In this document: piece by piece, positions 18,468-25,997 of the stretch
How the letters are laid out: every line of letters begins with the position of its first letter
Numbering within the stretch: position 1 is the stretch's first letter
Assembly (NCBI RefSeq): GCF_023515955.1
Contig: NZ_CP097322.1
Coordinates: 7,116,501-7,180,500 of the forward strand
Direction of reading: 5' to 3'
From: Streptomyces sp. RerS4
Lineage (GTDB): Bacteria; Actinomycetota; Actinomycetes; Streptomycetales; Streptomycetaceae
Length of the DNA: 64,000 nucleotides
The notes under the pieces: generated by a model
The model's database searches: none
What the model was told of the DNA's origin: nothing
What the model saw: the letters and a program-made list of their open reading frames with translations, nothing else
Program-made: the position numbers and the translations under genes

Positions 18468-18895
18468 TCGACGATGCTCGTGATGCCGGGGCTGTGGTGC
18501 GTGCGGACCAGCGTCAGGCCGGCGCGTTGGAAGAGTTCGGCGAACTGGGCCCCGTCGCGCTGTCGTCCGTTGCAGTGGGCGAGCATGGCAAGGTCCAGCA
18601 GTCGTGTGCCCCCCCCCGAGGATGTGGGCGGCCTGGGTGTCGTCCCAGTTGTGGATGACGTTGGAAAGCAGGTAGGCGTCGCCGCCTTCGGGCACCGCGG
18701 TCAGGAAGTCGCCGCCGATGACGCGGCAGCGCTCGGCGACTCAGGCCTCCCGCAGCAGAGGCTCCGCTCGGGAAACGACGGCGGGCTGGTCGTAGAGGAC
18801 GCCGCGTAGTGCGGGGTAGGCGTTCAGCAGGGTGGCCAGGAGGCGGCCGCGCCCTCCTCCGACGTCCACGGCTTCCTCCATCGTTTTCTACAGGC
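18468..18895 (-). pseudogene. O-methyltransferase 2, C-terminal part, opposite strand
   Basis: The minus strand from ~18890 reads VDVGGGRGRLLATLLNAYPA (SAM motif I), VLYDQPAVVSRAEPLLREA followed by a stop, then [20 protein letters not shown], and after a frameshift in a run of eight C (plus strand, ~18609) [20 protein letters not shown] and [20 protein letters not shown]. This is the second half of another O-methyltransferase, distinct in sequence from the convergent one it is joined to. A stop codon, a poly-C frameshift and a probable internal deletion make it a pseudogene. Confidence 0.7.
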
Positions 18896-18988
18896 GCTTG
18901 GCGGCGCCGGTCCTCAAGGGCGGGGCTGGCGCCGCCCTCGGATGGTTCAGCCGGGCCAGGTGCCGGTCGGGCGACGGGTGGCGGCGGC

Positions 18989-19147
18989 TCATGATCGGTC
19001 GGCGGCGGCCTTGACGGCAGCGAAGATCGCGCCTTGCGGGGCTGCGACGATCAGGACTTCCTGCCAGGTGCGGTGCTCGTCGGTGGCGTCAGGGGCGTCG
19101 TCGTGGCCGATCATCTTCGGCTTGTAGGCGATCTTGGATGCTTTCAT
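18989..19147 (-). CDS. DUF4235-like small protein lacking its membrane helix
   Basis: 52-aa ORF beginning MKASKIAYKPKMIGHDDAPD and continuing ATDEHRTWQEVLIVAAPQGA and IFAAVKAAADRS. DUF4235 proteins normally have a ~25-residue hydrophobic segment between the YKP motif and the acidic DEDAPDATDE segment; here the two are joined directly. Its ATG overlaps the TGA of the DUF3618 gene (ATGA at 19144-19147), so it is translationally coupled as the third gene of the unit. It may be an internally deleted DUF4235 protein or a natural short variant. Confidence 0.6.
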   Translation of the reverse strand: MKASKIAYKPKMIGHDDAPDATDEHRTWQEVLIVAAPQGAIFAAVKAAADRS

Positions 19148-19611
19148 CGGCACCTGCGGCTGCGGCGTACAAGCAGGAAGAAGACGAACAAGGCAGCCGC
19201 GGCAATCAGGGGAGTGCGGTTGGCCTTCGCCATGGTCACGGCCGACTCGGCCTTCTCGCGGACGGGGTCCGGGGTCTTCTCGGCGGCGAGCTGCCCGGCC
19301 CGTGCCGCGGCGCCGCGGACCTGCGTCGCGGCCTGGGCTGCCTTGTCCAGGACCGGATCGGGCGTCTTGTCCTTGAGTAGCTGGGTGGCGTGCGCCGCCT
19401 TGTCGTGGATTTGGTCGCTCACCAGGTGGGCCTTCTCGGCGGCCTGTTCCTTGATCTCGGCCGCCTTCTCCTTGGCCTGCGCCTTGACGTCGGCCTTGGC
19501 TGCCAGCGCCTCCACGGTCTGGCCGAGCTCCTTGCGGGTGTGATCCACCTGCTCGCGCAGTTCCTCGGGAGTGGGCGCGGCGTCCTTGTCGCCGGGGGAA
19601 GGGGTATTCAT
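19144..19611 (-). CDS. DUF3618 family protein
   Basis: 155-aa protein. The N-terminus PTPEELREQVDHTRKELGQT with VEALAAKADVKAQAKEKAAE is the DUF3618 signature. A long Ala/Lys/Glu helix (KDKTPDPVLDKAAQAATQVR and a near repeat TPDPVREKAESAVTMAKANR) leads to a single C-terminal membrane helix TPLIAAAALFVFFLLV with a basic tail. It is probably a membrane-anchored coiled coil or amphipathic envelope-stress protein. AAGGAGG lies 8 bases before the ATG. It overlaps the upstream DUF1469 stop by ATGA (19608-19611) and its own stop overlaps the DUF4235 start. Confidence 0.85.
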   Translation of the reverse strand: MNTPSPGDKDAAPTPEELREQVDHTRKELGQTVEALAAKADVKAQAKEKAAEIKEQAAEKAHLVSDQIHDKAAHATQLLKDKTPDPVLDKAAQAATQVRGAAARAGQLAAEKTPDPVREKAESAVTMAKANRTPLIAAAALFVFFLLVRRSRRCR

Positions 19612-20027
19612 CGGTGTGCCGCCTCCTTGATCTCGGCCACGTCGGCCTTGACGCTGTCGATGGCCTGCTCCGGTGTGGGGGTGCCGGCCTTGGCGATCTG
19701 CCGTTTCCCGGCCGCGGCCATCACGGATGCGACGGCCGCGAGCAGGGCGGCGATGATCAGGGCCGAAGCCCACACCGGGAGGAGCAGAGCCAGGGCTGAG
19801 ATGACGCCGGCCACCAGGGCCTGCGCGGCCAGGAAGCCGACCAAGCCGGCCCCGCCGAACAGGCCGCCGCCTACGCCGAAGCGCTTGCCCTTCTGGGTCA
19901 TCTCCGCCCGAGCCAGCTGCATCTCCTCGCGGATCAGCTCCGAAATCTGCTGCGACGCCCGTGAAACGAGGTCGCCCACCGATTCCTCGGGGCTGCTGTG
20001 CGTCGGGTGCCGTCCGACGGTGCTCAT
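19608..20027 (-). CDS. Phage holin-like/DUF1469 (YqjE-type) membrane protein
   Basis: 139-aa protein. An amphipathic N-terminal helix SVGDLVSRASQQISELIREE is followed by two membrane helices (LVGFLAAQALVAGVISALAL and ALIIAALLAAVASVMAAAG) and a cytoplasmic tail EQAIDSVKADVAEIKEAAHR. This is the actinobacterial phage-holin/DUF1469 family that travels with DUF3618 and DUF4235 genes. It heads a three-gene unit in which each stop overlaps the next start. Regulation is not visible, although such genes are often under stress sigma factors. Confidence 0.85.
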   Translation of the reverse strand: MSTVGRHPTHSSPEESVGDLVSRASQQISELIREEMQLARAEMTQKGKRFGVGGGLFGGAGLVGFLAAQALVAGVISALALLLPVWASALIIAALLAAVASVMAAAGKRQIAKAGTPTPEQAIDSVKADVAEIKEAAHR

Positions 20028-20200
20028 CTGCTCTTCACCTTCTCCGCACGGTTCGTCCGTTATGGCGCGGGGGCTGCACGATGGCGGCCGTTCGTATCGC
20101 CGGTGGGGCGCCGCGCCGGTCCACGGCCCTAATTTGTGCCGGTGTCGTCCTGTATGGGGGCATCGGCGTTGCGCTTGACGGAGCCGATGTCATGGCGCGC

Positions 20201-20782
20201 CTACCCCTCAAGGAACCGGTCACCCGCCTGCGGGTGGTGGTCATCCCAAGCGGCGGACCAGGAGGCGGGGTGTCGCCCGGACGAGGGCGGCCGCGGCCAC
20301 GCCGATGCCGCTCCGGCTGCGACGTCGGAGGGGTAGTGCGCGCCGCTGTGGAGCCGTTCGAGGGCCACCAGCACGGTCGGGACGGCACATGCGGCGCCGG
20401 CCCACGGCCGGCAGGACGCGACGGTTGCGGTGAAGGCCACGGCGGCGGCGGTGTGCCCGGAGGGGAAGGAGGAGCTGTCGGGCCGGTCCTCGACGTCGTC
20501 GTGCGGGATCCACTCTTCGGGCGGCCGGCGCCGCTCCACGAGCTGTTTCGCGACCCCGTTCGCTGCCATGATCACGGCGGCCGCCCACCACAGCTTCGTG
20601 TGCTCGGCGGCTTCCTCGACCGGCGGGAGCAGCTGTCGGGCCCAGTCCGAGTCCCAGGCGGCCATCCGTCTTGTCAGCCGATGATCACCGCGCCGCAGGG
20701 CATCCAGGATGTCCCTGCTTCGCCGCCTTCCCGCCCGCGCTTGTTCCACGTGCCGCTCATTCCAGGCGGCGGCGGTCGTCAT
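20201..20782 (-). CDS. PAP2-family phosphatase, shortened and frameshifted at the C-terminus
   Basis: 193-aa ORF with all three acid-phosphatase motifs: KQLVERRRP (79-87), PSGH (107-110) and RLHSGAHYPSD (143-153). Compared with family members, the membrane segment before KQLVERRRP appears shortened by about 25-30 residues. The tail leaves the normal frame near 20300: a +1 reading (SGIGVAAAALVRATPRLLVR) is the expected last helix. The real protein is therefore probably damaged, though the active site is present. It would dephosphorylate lipid phosphates at the membrane. Its start lies 26 bases inside the upstream YihY gene. Confidence 0.7.
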   Translation of the reverse strand: MTTAAAWNERHVEQARAGRRRSRDILDALRRGDHRLTRRMAAWDSDWARQLLPPVEEAAEHTKLWWAAAVIMAANGVAKQLVERRRPPEEWIPHDDVEDRPDSSSFPSGHTAAAVAFTATVASCRPWAGAACAVPTVLVALERLHSGAHYPSDVAAGAASAWPRPPSSGRHPASWSAAWDDHHPQAGDRFLEG

Positions 20783-21800
20783 CGCTCCACTTGCGTGTGT
20801 CGCGGGGTTCGACGTAGGGCTCCTCGCCCTCGGGCATCCCGCCGGCGATCGCGCGCTGGCGCACCATCTCGGCGTCGAACTCCAGCCCCAGGAGGATGGC
20901 CAGGTTTGTGATCCACAACCACACCAGGAAAATGATCACGCCTGCGAGAGTGCCGTACGTCTTGTTGTACGAGGCGAAGTTCGCGACGTAGAACGCGAAG
21001 CCGGCGGAGGCGCTCATCCAGATCACCAGTGCCAGGAAACTCCCGGGGGTGACCCATCTGAAACCGCGGCCCTTGGTGTTCGGGGCGGCCCAGTACAGGA
21101 TCGCGATCATGATGGTGACCAGCAGGACCAGGACCGGCCACTTCGCGATCGACCACACGGTCAGCGCGGTGTCCCCGATCCCCAGGGCTGTGCCGGCCTG
21201 CCGGGCCAGGGGTCCGGAGAACACGACAATGAGTGCGCTGGCCCAGGCAAGGACCATCAGCGTGACGGTGAGGGCCAGGCGCAGCGGGAGGACCTTCCAC
21301 ACGGGGCGGCCTTCAGGCATGTCGTAGACGGCGTTCGAGGTACGGATGAACGCGGCGATGTATCCGGACGCCGACCAGACCGCGACGGCCAGACCGACGA
21401 TGGCCAGGAGCGATCCGACCCCTGCGTTGCCCTGGAGCTGCTGCACCGCGTTGCTGACCACGTCGCGGGCCGAGCCGGGCGTGAGCTTCTGCAGGTTGTC
21501 CAGGACCTGCCTTGTCGCAGACTCACCCGCGATGCCCAGCAGGGACACCAGCACGAGCAGGGCGGGGAAGAGGGCCAAGATCCCGTAGTAGGTGAGCGCC
21601 GCGGCCCGGTCGGCGAGCTCGTCGTCCTTGAACTCCTTCACGGTGCCGCGCAGCACCGCCTTCCACGACCGCTTCGGCATCTCGGTGAGCTGGTCGGGCG
21701 CCCGCTCCTCCACCTGCGGATCCGGCCCCACCCTACTCTCGCGACCGATCTCCCCGCGTTCGTCTTCCCGGCCCTGGCCTGACTTCGGCTCGCGTGTCAT
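20757..21800 (-). CDS. YihY/BrkB family integral membrane protein
   Basis: 347-aa polytopic protein with about six helices. Family signatures include LADRAAALTYYGILALFPAL, SASGYIAAFIRTSNAVYDMP, WAAPNTKGRGFRWVTPGSFL and the C-terminal NKTYGTLAGVIIFLVWLWIT, then NLAILLGLEFDAEM. The charged N-terminus (~40 residues) and C-terminus are cytoplasmic. YihY proteins are conserved envelope proteins whose transport role is unproven. Its ATG overlaps the TGA of the upstream small ORF (ATGA at 21797-21800), and the PAP2 gene starts inside its 3' end, so it sits in a tightly packed envelope-related operon. Confidence 0.88.
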   Translation of the reverse strand: MTREPKSGQGREDERGEIGRESRVGPDPQVEERAPDQLTEMPKRSWKAVLRGTVKEFKDDELADRAAALTYYGILALFPALLVLVSLLGIAGESATRQVLDNLQKLTPGSARDVVSNAVQQLQGNAGVGSLLAIVGLAVAVWSASGYIAAFIRTSNAVYDMPEGRPVWKVLPLRLALTVTLMVLAWASALIVVFSGPLARQAGTALGIGDTALTVWSIAKWPVLVLLVTIMIAILYWAAPNTKGRGFRWVTPGSFLALVIWMSASAGFAFYVANFASYNKTYGTLAGVIIFLVWLWITNLAILLGLEFDAEMVRQRAIAGGMPEGEEPYVEPRDTRKWSDDDRRRLE

Positions 21801-22192
21801 ACCCTGCGGCTTTCCCGCGCGGCGTCACTCATGTCAGCCAGGCCGCGCGAGTTCCCGCGTTCTTCGGACAGGGGCCGGGTGGAACAGCCCCTGGTGCGCT
21901 GGTGGTGCTGGAGGCGGGCGATGGCAGCGGCCTGTTCGGCGTGCCGGGCTTCCCACCGCAAGGTCCCGTCGCAGGTGACATCGGCCCAGGTGGTGAAGGC
22001 GCGGGCCTTGCGTTCCTGGAGGTCGGCGAGCAGCGCCAGGTCGGGCTGCTCGCCCTGAGGGTAGGCGCGGAAGAGGTCGCCGAGTTCGATGAGCGAGACC
22101 CGGTCCGCGTCCACGACGGGGGCTGCATGGGCTGAGGCGTGGGCGAACCGGCGGATCGACTGGACCCGACTTGACCCTGATGCTCGTATCAC
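21797..22192 (-). CDS. Hypothetical protein, first gene of the YihY unit
   Basis: 131-aa frame. The middle (VVDADRVSLIELGDLFRAYP, QGEQPDLALLADLQERKARA, FTTWADVTCDGTLRWEARHA) has good coding character and predicted helices. The tail is basic and Ser/Arg-rich. Its stop overlaps the yihY start as ATGA, which supports translation of this frame to its end. The start is uncertain: the GTG at 22192 has no clear RBS and an internal start is possible. I do not recognise a family. Confidence 0.5.
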   Translation of the reverse strand: MIRASGSSRVQSIRRFAHASAHAAPVVDADRVSLIELGDLFRAYPQGEQPDLALLADLQERKARAFTTWADVTCDGTLRWEARHAEQAAAIARLQHHQRTRGCSTRPLSEERGNSRGLADMSDAARESRRV

Positions 22193-22536
22193 ATGTGCCG
22201 GGACGGACCTGGACGGTCCGCCTCACCGGCTACCCCGATTACACCGTGTCCGTCACCTGCGGCACCGCCGCGTGCCGGATGCCGCCCCGCTCGAAGGACG
22301 CCGCGAGCATGCGCCGCTTCGCCGCGGAGCACGTCAAAGCCCACGGCCGCCTCGCCGGCGCCCGCCCCAACGCCGCCTGCAGCTGCGGCAGCGGCGTATG
22401 CTCGCTTGAATTCCCCACCCCCGTGCTGATCCGCATCACCACCGACGGCGTCGGCGCCAACGACACCGCCAACGGAGGCGCGGGCTCCGACACCTGCACC
22501 ACGGACCCGGGCGACATCGGCATCAGCTGCCCCTGA
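22180..22536 (+). CDS. Cys-rich small protein fused to an RTX-like tail
   Basis: 118-aa ORF from ATG 22180. The first ~78 residues (RTWTVRLTGYPDYTVSVTCG, TAACRMPPRSKDAASMRRFA, then a paired-Cys stretch NAACSCGSGVCS) resemble small Streptomyces zinc-ribbon-like proteins encoded near mobile elements. The last ~38 residues (TDGVGANDTANGGAGSDTCT and TDPGDIGISCP) look like the end of a haemolysin-type calcium-binding (GGxGxD) repeat protein. The two styles do not normally occur together, so I read this as a fusion created by rearrangement near 22410. Confidence 0.5.
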   Translation: MLVSHVPGRTWTVRLTGYPDYTVSVTCGTAACRMPPRSKDAASMRRFAAEHVKAHGRLAGARPNAACSCGSGVCSLEFPTPVLIRITTDGVGANDTANGGAGSDTCTTDPGDIGISCP

Positions 22537-22593
22537 GCGTGTTCCCCGCTGAGCCGCGCGGCCGGCCCTCCGGCACAGACCGGCTCACCTGAG

Positions 22594-22623
22594 GCTCGGG
22601 AGGGATGCGTTCGCCTCCCGGGC
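22594..22623. terminator. Hairpin between convergent genes
   Basis: GCTCGGGAGG and CCTCCCGGGC can pair over 10 positions (one G-T) around the loop GATGCGTTCG. It lies between the plus-strand gene ending at 22536 and the minus-strand tetR gene ending at 22708, the right place for a bidirectional terminator. No T-run follows, which is usual in Streptomyces. Confidence 0.45.
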
Positions 22624-22707
22624 CGAGTTGTGCTCCCCTCACCGGGGGATCGTCTACGGGGAAGTCGAGCACGGTGAAGCCGGCGGGCCGGCGCGCTTCG
22701 GGTCCGG

Positions 22708-23352
22708 TCAGGTGGAGAGCGCCGCCAGGAGCATCTGTCGGGTGACCGTGGTCAGTTCGGCCATGTCGGGCAGCGGGTTCGTCTCCTCCAGGGCGCCGGC
22801 GAGCCTGTCGTACAGCAGGCCGTCCGTCCAGGCGACGAGCAGGTCGGCCGTCTCGGCGGGGTGGGGAGCGCCGAGGGCCGCCAGCAAGGCGGCGGCCTTG
22901 GACCGTGCGGCGAGACGGGCGGTGTGCAGGTCGGCGCGGAGTTCCGGGCGGCGCGTTGCCTCAAGGGTGAGTTCGAAGCGCGCGAGCTGACGGTCGCGGG
23001 CCGCCGTGAGCCAGTGGTGGAGCAGTGCGGCCAGTGCGGCAGCGGCGGAATCCAGATCCGGGCGGCCGTCGCCCCGAGTGGCCAGGGGGCCGTGGGTCGC
23101 TTCCCAGTGGTCGACGTCGGAGACCGAGAGTTCAGCCAGCCGGAGGTAGCAGGCGCTGATGAGGGCGCTGCGGGTGCGGAAGTAGTACGAGGTGCTGCCG
23201 GCGGGCAGGCCGGCGGCGGCGTCGACCGCGCGATGGGTCAGGCCGCGCAGACCGGCGGCGGCCACAGTGCTGATGGCGGCGTCGGCGATCAGGGCGCGGC
23301 GGTCCCGGGGGTCGGGGACCGGCGGGGGGGAGGAGGCGGGAGGGGTGGACAC
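22708..23352 (-). CDS. TetR family repressor
   Basis: 214-aa regulator. The N-terminal HTH reads RRALIADAAISTVAAAGLRG, LTHRAVDAAAGLPAGSTSYY and FRTRSALISACYLRL, a classic TetR fold. The C-terminal ligand domain is helical (ARFELTLEATRRPELRADLH, then ETADLLVAWTDGLLYDRLAG). It is divergent from an FAD monooxygenase gene with only ~83 bases between, which contain a perfect inverted repeat. It most likely represses both itself and the monooxygenase until a substrate-like ligand binds. The start is GTG with no good RBS; TAGAGT ~10 bases upstream could be a -10 of a leaderless transcript. Confidence 0.88.
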   Translation of the reverse strand: MSTPPASSPPPVPDPRDRRALIADAAISTVAAAGLRGLTHRAVDAAAGLPAGSTSYYFRTRSALISACYLRLAELSVSDVDHWEATHGPLATRGDGRPDLDSAAAALAALLHHWLTAARDRQLARFELTLEATRRPELRADLHTARLAARSKAAALLAALGAPHPAETADLLVAWTDGLLYDRLAGALEETNPLPDMAELTTVTRQMLLAALST

Positions 23353-23376
23353 AGCCCAACTCTACATCTGTATAGT

Positions 23377-23412
23377 CACCCTCGGCCTCTACGAATGTAG
23401 AGGCCGAGGGTG
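23377..23412. promoter_or_regulatory. Perfect 16-bp inverted repeat, candidate TetR operator
   Basis: CACCCTCGGCCTCTAC and GTAGAGGCCGAGGGTG are exact reverse complements separated by GAAT. The inner TCTAC/GTAGA also resembles TCTACATCTGTATAG at 23361-23375, suggesting a second half-site. The repeat lies between the divergent tetR and monooxygenase starts, ~24 bases before the monooxygenase ATG and just upstream of its RBS (GGGGAGG, 23421-23427). It could be a TetR operator or an RNA hairpin controlling the RBS. Confidence 0.7.
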
Positions 23413-23435
23413 AGGATGTAGGGGAGGCAGCCGAG

Positions 23436-24692
23436 ATGCGCGTTCGTCACGCTGTTGTGGCCGGAGGGGGGATCGGGGGGCTGACCGCGGCAATCGCCCT
23501 GCACCGACGGGGGTGGCGCGTCACCGTGTGCGAACGGGCCACCGAACTCACCGGCATCGGGGCCGGCATCGCGCTGGCCCCCAACGCCCTCCGCGCCCTG
23601 GGCTCGATCGGCATGAACCCCGACCTGTGGGCGGGTGACACGCTCCTGGATGGCGTCGGGTTGCGCAGGCCCGACGGCACCTGGCTGAGCCGGCCGGACG
23701 CCGGGACGCTGCCCGACCGCTACGGCCCTCCCGCCCGCGCCGTGCACCGCGGCTTCCTGATCGCGGCGCTCGCTGCCGCCCTGCCCGCCGACGTCGTGCA
23801 CCTCGGCGTATCGGTGACCGCTGTGGACGACGCCGCTGACACCGGTGACGCCCTCGTGCGGACGTCGGCGGGCGACCTGCGGGCCGACGCCGTACTGGCT
23901 GCGGACGGCATCCGCAGCGTCCTGCGCGGGCAGCTCTTCCCCCATCACCCGGGGCTGCGCCACGCCGGGGAAGCCGGGTGGCGAGCGGTGGTGTCCGGCG
24001 CGGGCCTGCCTGCCCAGCCGGCCGCCGAAACCTGGGGGCGAGGCGAGCGGTTCGGCATCGTTCCGCTCGCCGACGGCCGCATCTACTTCTTCGCCACCGC
24101 CCGCACCTCACCTCCCGGATCCGGCACGTGCCCGGCCGGCCACCACGCGGAGCTGGTGCGGCGCTTCGCCGCGTGGCACGACCCGATACCCGCACTGCTG
24201 GACCGGCTGGACCCGGCCGGCGTGCTCCACCACGAGTTCTACGAACTGGCCGCGCCCCTCCCCCGATTCCACGCGGGCAGGGTGGCCCTGCTCGGCGACG
24301 CCGCGCACGCCATGACGCCCAACATGGGCCAAGGCGGTTGCCAGGCCATCGAGGACGCCGTCGTCGCGGCGCACCACCTCCAGTCCGACGACGTACGCGC
24401 CGCGCTCGCCGCCTACACGAAGGCCAGACACCGGCGAACGACCCGGATCAGCCGTCAGTCCCGGCGCATCGGCGCACTCGTCCAGCTCTCGCATCCGCTG
24501 GCCACGTCCCTCCGGAACCTGGCCGTACGGGCCACTCCCTCGGCTCTCTCGCGACGAGCCCTGGACACGGTCCTCGACTGGCAGCCCCCGCTCGCCCCCT
24601 CCTCACCTTCCGTCCATGCCGATGCCGGCACGAACGCGACCACCACCACTACGAACGTCGTCGTCAACGTCAACGTCGAGGAGAACAAGTGA
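23436..24692 (+). CDS. FAD-dependent aromatic monooxygenase
   Basis: 418-aa class A flavin hydroxylase. The FAD ADP-binding GxGxxG reads VVAGGGIGGLTAAIALHRRG, the DG motif reads AVLAADGIRSVLRGQLF, and the second FAD motif reads ALLGDAAHAMTPNMGQGGCQ. It should use NAD(P)H and O2 to hydroxylate an aromatic or polyketide substrate; the substrate is unknown. The C-terminus carries an unusual low-complexity tail, a run of Thr then VVVNVNVEENK. GGGGAGG is 8 bases before the ATG. A small membrane protein overlaps its stop (GTGA at 24689-24692), and a divergent TetR gene probably regulates it. Confidence 0.9.
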   Translation: MRVRHAVVAGGGIGGLTAAIALHRRGWRVTVCERATELTGIGAGIALAPNALRALGSIGMNPDLWAGDTLLDGVGLRRPDGTWLSRPDAGTLPDRYGPPARAVHRGFLIAALAAALPADVVHLGVSVTAVDDAADTGDALVRTSAGDLRADAVLAADGIRSVLRGQLFPHHPGLRHAGEAGWRAVVSGAGLPAQPAAETWGRGERFGIVPLADGRIYFFATARTSPPGSGTCPAGHHAELVRRFAAWHDPIPALLDRLDPAGVLHHEFYELAAPLPRFHAGRVALLGDAAHAMTPNMGQGGCQAIEDAVVAAHHLQSDDVRAALAAYTKARHRRTTRISRQSRRIGALVQLSHPLATSLRNLAVRATPSALSRRALDTVLDWQPPLAPSSPSVHADAGTNATTTTTNVVVNVNVEENK

Positions 24693-25186
24693 GCGCCACG
24701 GACACGTCCCGCTCCAGCCGACTGGCCGACCCCGTCCGCCCCTTCGTGGTCGGCGCGCGGGGCTTCGTCTTCCTCGGCATCGGTCACCTCGCCCTCGGCG
24801 CGGCGCTGGCGGCGCTGGCCGCCCCGACACCACAACAGCGCGCCGCCGACGCGGCGATGCGGGAATCCGCCTTCACCCTGATGGGTCTGGAGCGCACCAC
24901 TCTCGACGTCTTCAACGGCATCAGCATCGTGATGGCCCTCTTCGCCGTCGCCTGCGGTGTGCTCCTCCTGACCGCCGTCCGCCACGCCCCGACCCTCGTC
25001 CGGCGCCGCACCGCCTTCGGACGGTTCGCTCTCGCGACCTCCCTGGCCACCTTGGCCGTATCCATCTGGCTGCTGCCCGCGCCGCCGATCGTCGTACTCA
25101 CCATCACCAGCTGCGCCTTCGCCCTGTCCCTTCGCAGGGCAACCCCTCAGGACGATCAGCACCGCCCCGCCCGCACGGCGGCGTAG
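24689..25186 (+). CDS. Four-helix membrane protein coupled to the monooxygenase
   Basis: 165-aa protein from GTG 24689. Four hydrophobic segments are visible: FVFLGIGHLALGAALAALAA, TTLDVFNGISIVMALFAVAC, a segment near FALATSLATLAVSIWLL, and PPIVVLTITSCAFALSL. No catalytic motif is seen. The layout resembles small hypothetical proteins found next to flavin monooxygenases (the LIC_13387-like type, tentative). The GTGA overlap with the monooxygenase makes co-translation and a linked role likely, perhaps product or substrate handling at the membrane. Confidence 0.75.
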   Translation: MSATDTSRSSRLADPVRPFVVGARGFVFLGIGHLALGAALAALAAPTPQQRAADAAMRESAFTLMGLERTTLDVFNGISIVMALFAVACGVLLLTAVRHAPTLVRRRTAFGRFALATSLATLAVSIWLLPAPPIVVLTITSCAFALSLRRATPQDDQHRPARTAA

Positions 25187-25328
25187 GGAGGCAGCGGACC
25201 GACTGTGCGAACACGGTGGAGCGGTGGGCGATCGGGCCCTTGTCCGCATGGGTGGATCACCCAGTGTTCTGGCTGGTCAGAGGTGTGCTCTCCAGGTGGA
25301 TTCCGATCCTTTTGCGGGCACTTGGTGA

Positions 25329-25997
25329 TCAACCGCTCCCGTATCCGGCCTCCACCAGGCCTGATTCGTAGGCGGCGATCACCGCCTGCGCGCGATCGCG
25401 GACGCCCAGCTTGCCGAAGATGCCGGTGATGTGGTTCTTGACCGTGGAGACACTGATGTCCAGGTCCAGGGCGATCTCGGTATTGCCCCGGCCGGTGGCC
25501 ATGAGCCGCCAGATCTCCAGCTCCCGCGGGGTCAGTTCGGCCGGGGTCTCGCCGGTCCACGCTCGCGGCCGGGCGGGGGTCCGTACGTAGGCGGAGATGA
25601 GCCGGGTGAGGAGCCGCGGCGCGACGGCGGCCTCGCCGGTGTGGACGGTGCGGATCGCGGTGATCAGCTCCTCCGGCGAGACGTCCTTCGGTAGGAATCC
25701 GTACGCGCCGACGCGCAGGGCGGCGACCACGTACTCGTCCATGTCGAAGGTGCTGAGGGCCAGGACGCGGGTCTCCGGGAGCGTCCGCGCGAGTTCCTCG
25801 GTGGCCCGGACTCCGTCGAGGACCGGCATGCGGATGTCCATGACGACCACGTCGGGCCGTACCTGCTGGGCGAGGGCGACGGCCCTGGCCCCGTCCTCGG
25901 CCTCGCCCACGACCTCGAACTCCGGGTCGGGGGCAAGGATCAGGGCCAGGCCCCGCCGTACCAGCGGCTGGTCGTCGGCGATGAGCACGCGGATCAT
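25329..25997 (-). CDS. NarL/FixJ-type response regulator
   Basis: 222 aa. The receiver domain 1-120 begins MIRVLIADDQPLVRRGLALI, with phospho-acceptor Asp54 in VVVMDIRMP and Lys104 in FLPKD. The LuxR-type HTH is at ~153-215 (ELTPRELEIWRLMATGRGNT, STVKNHITGIFGKLGVRDRA). Its ATG overlaps the stop of the sensor kinase gene (ATGA, 25994-25997), so the pair is co-translated. The divergent MMPL exporter starting ~280 bases beyond the kinase start is the likely regulated gene. Confidence 0.93.
   Translation of the reverse strand: MIRVLIADDQPLVRRGLALILAPDPEFEVVGEAEDGARAVALAQQVRPDVVVMDIRMPVLDGVRATEELARTLPETRVLALSTFDMDEYVVAALRVGAYGFLPKDVSPEELITAIRTVHTGEAAVAPRLLTRLISAYVRTPARPRAWTGETPAELTPRELEIWRLMATGRGNTEIALDLDISVSTVKNHITGIFGKLGVRDRAQAVIAAYESGLVEAGYGSG

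Noticed and set aside
22171-22192. Divergent overlap of 22171 (+) and 22192 (-) starts as a real bidirectional start site
   Set aside because: The TTG and GTG involved have no ribosome-binding sites; downstream starts are more likely, so the overlap is probably not real.
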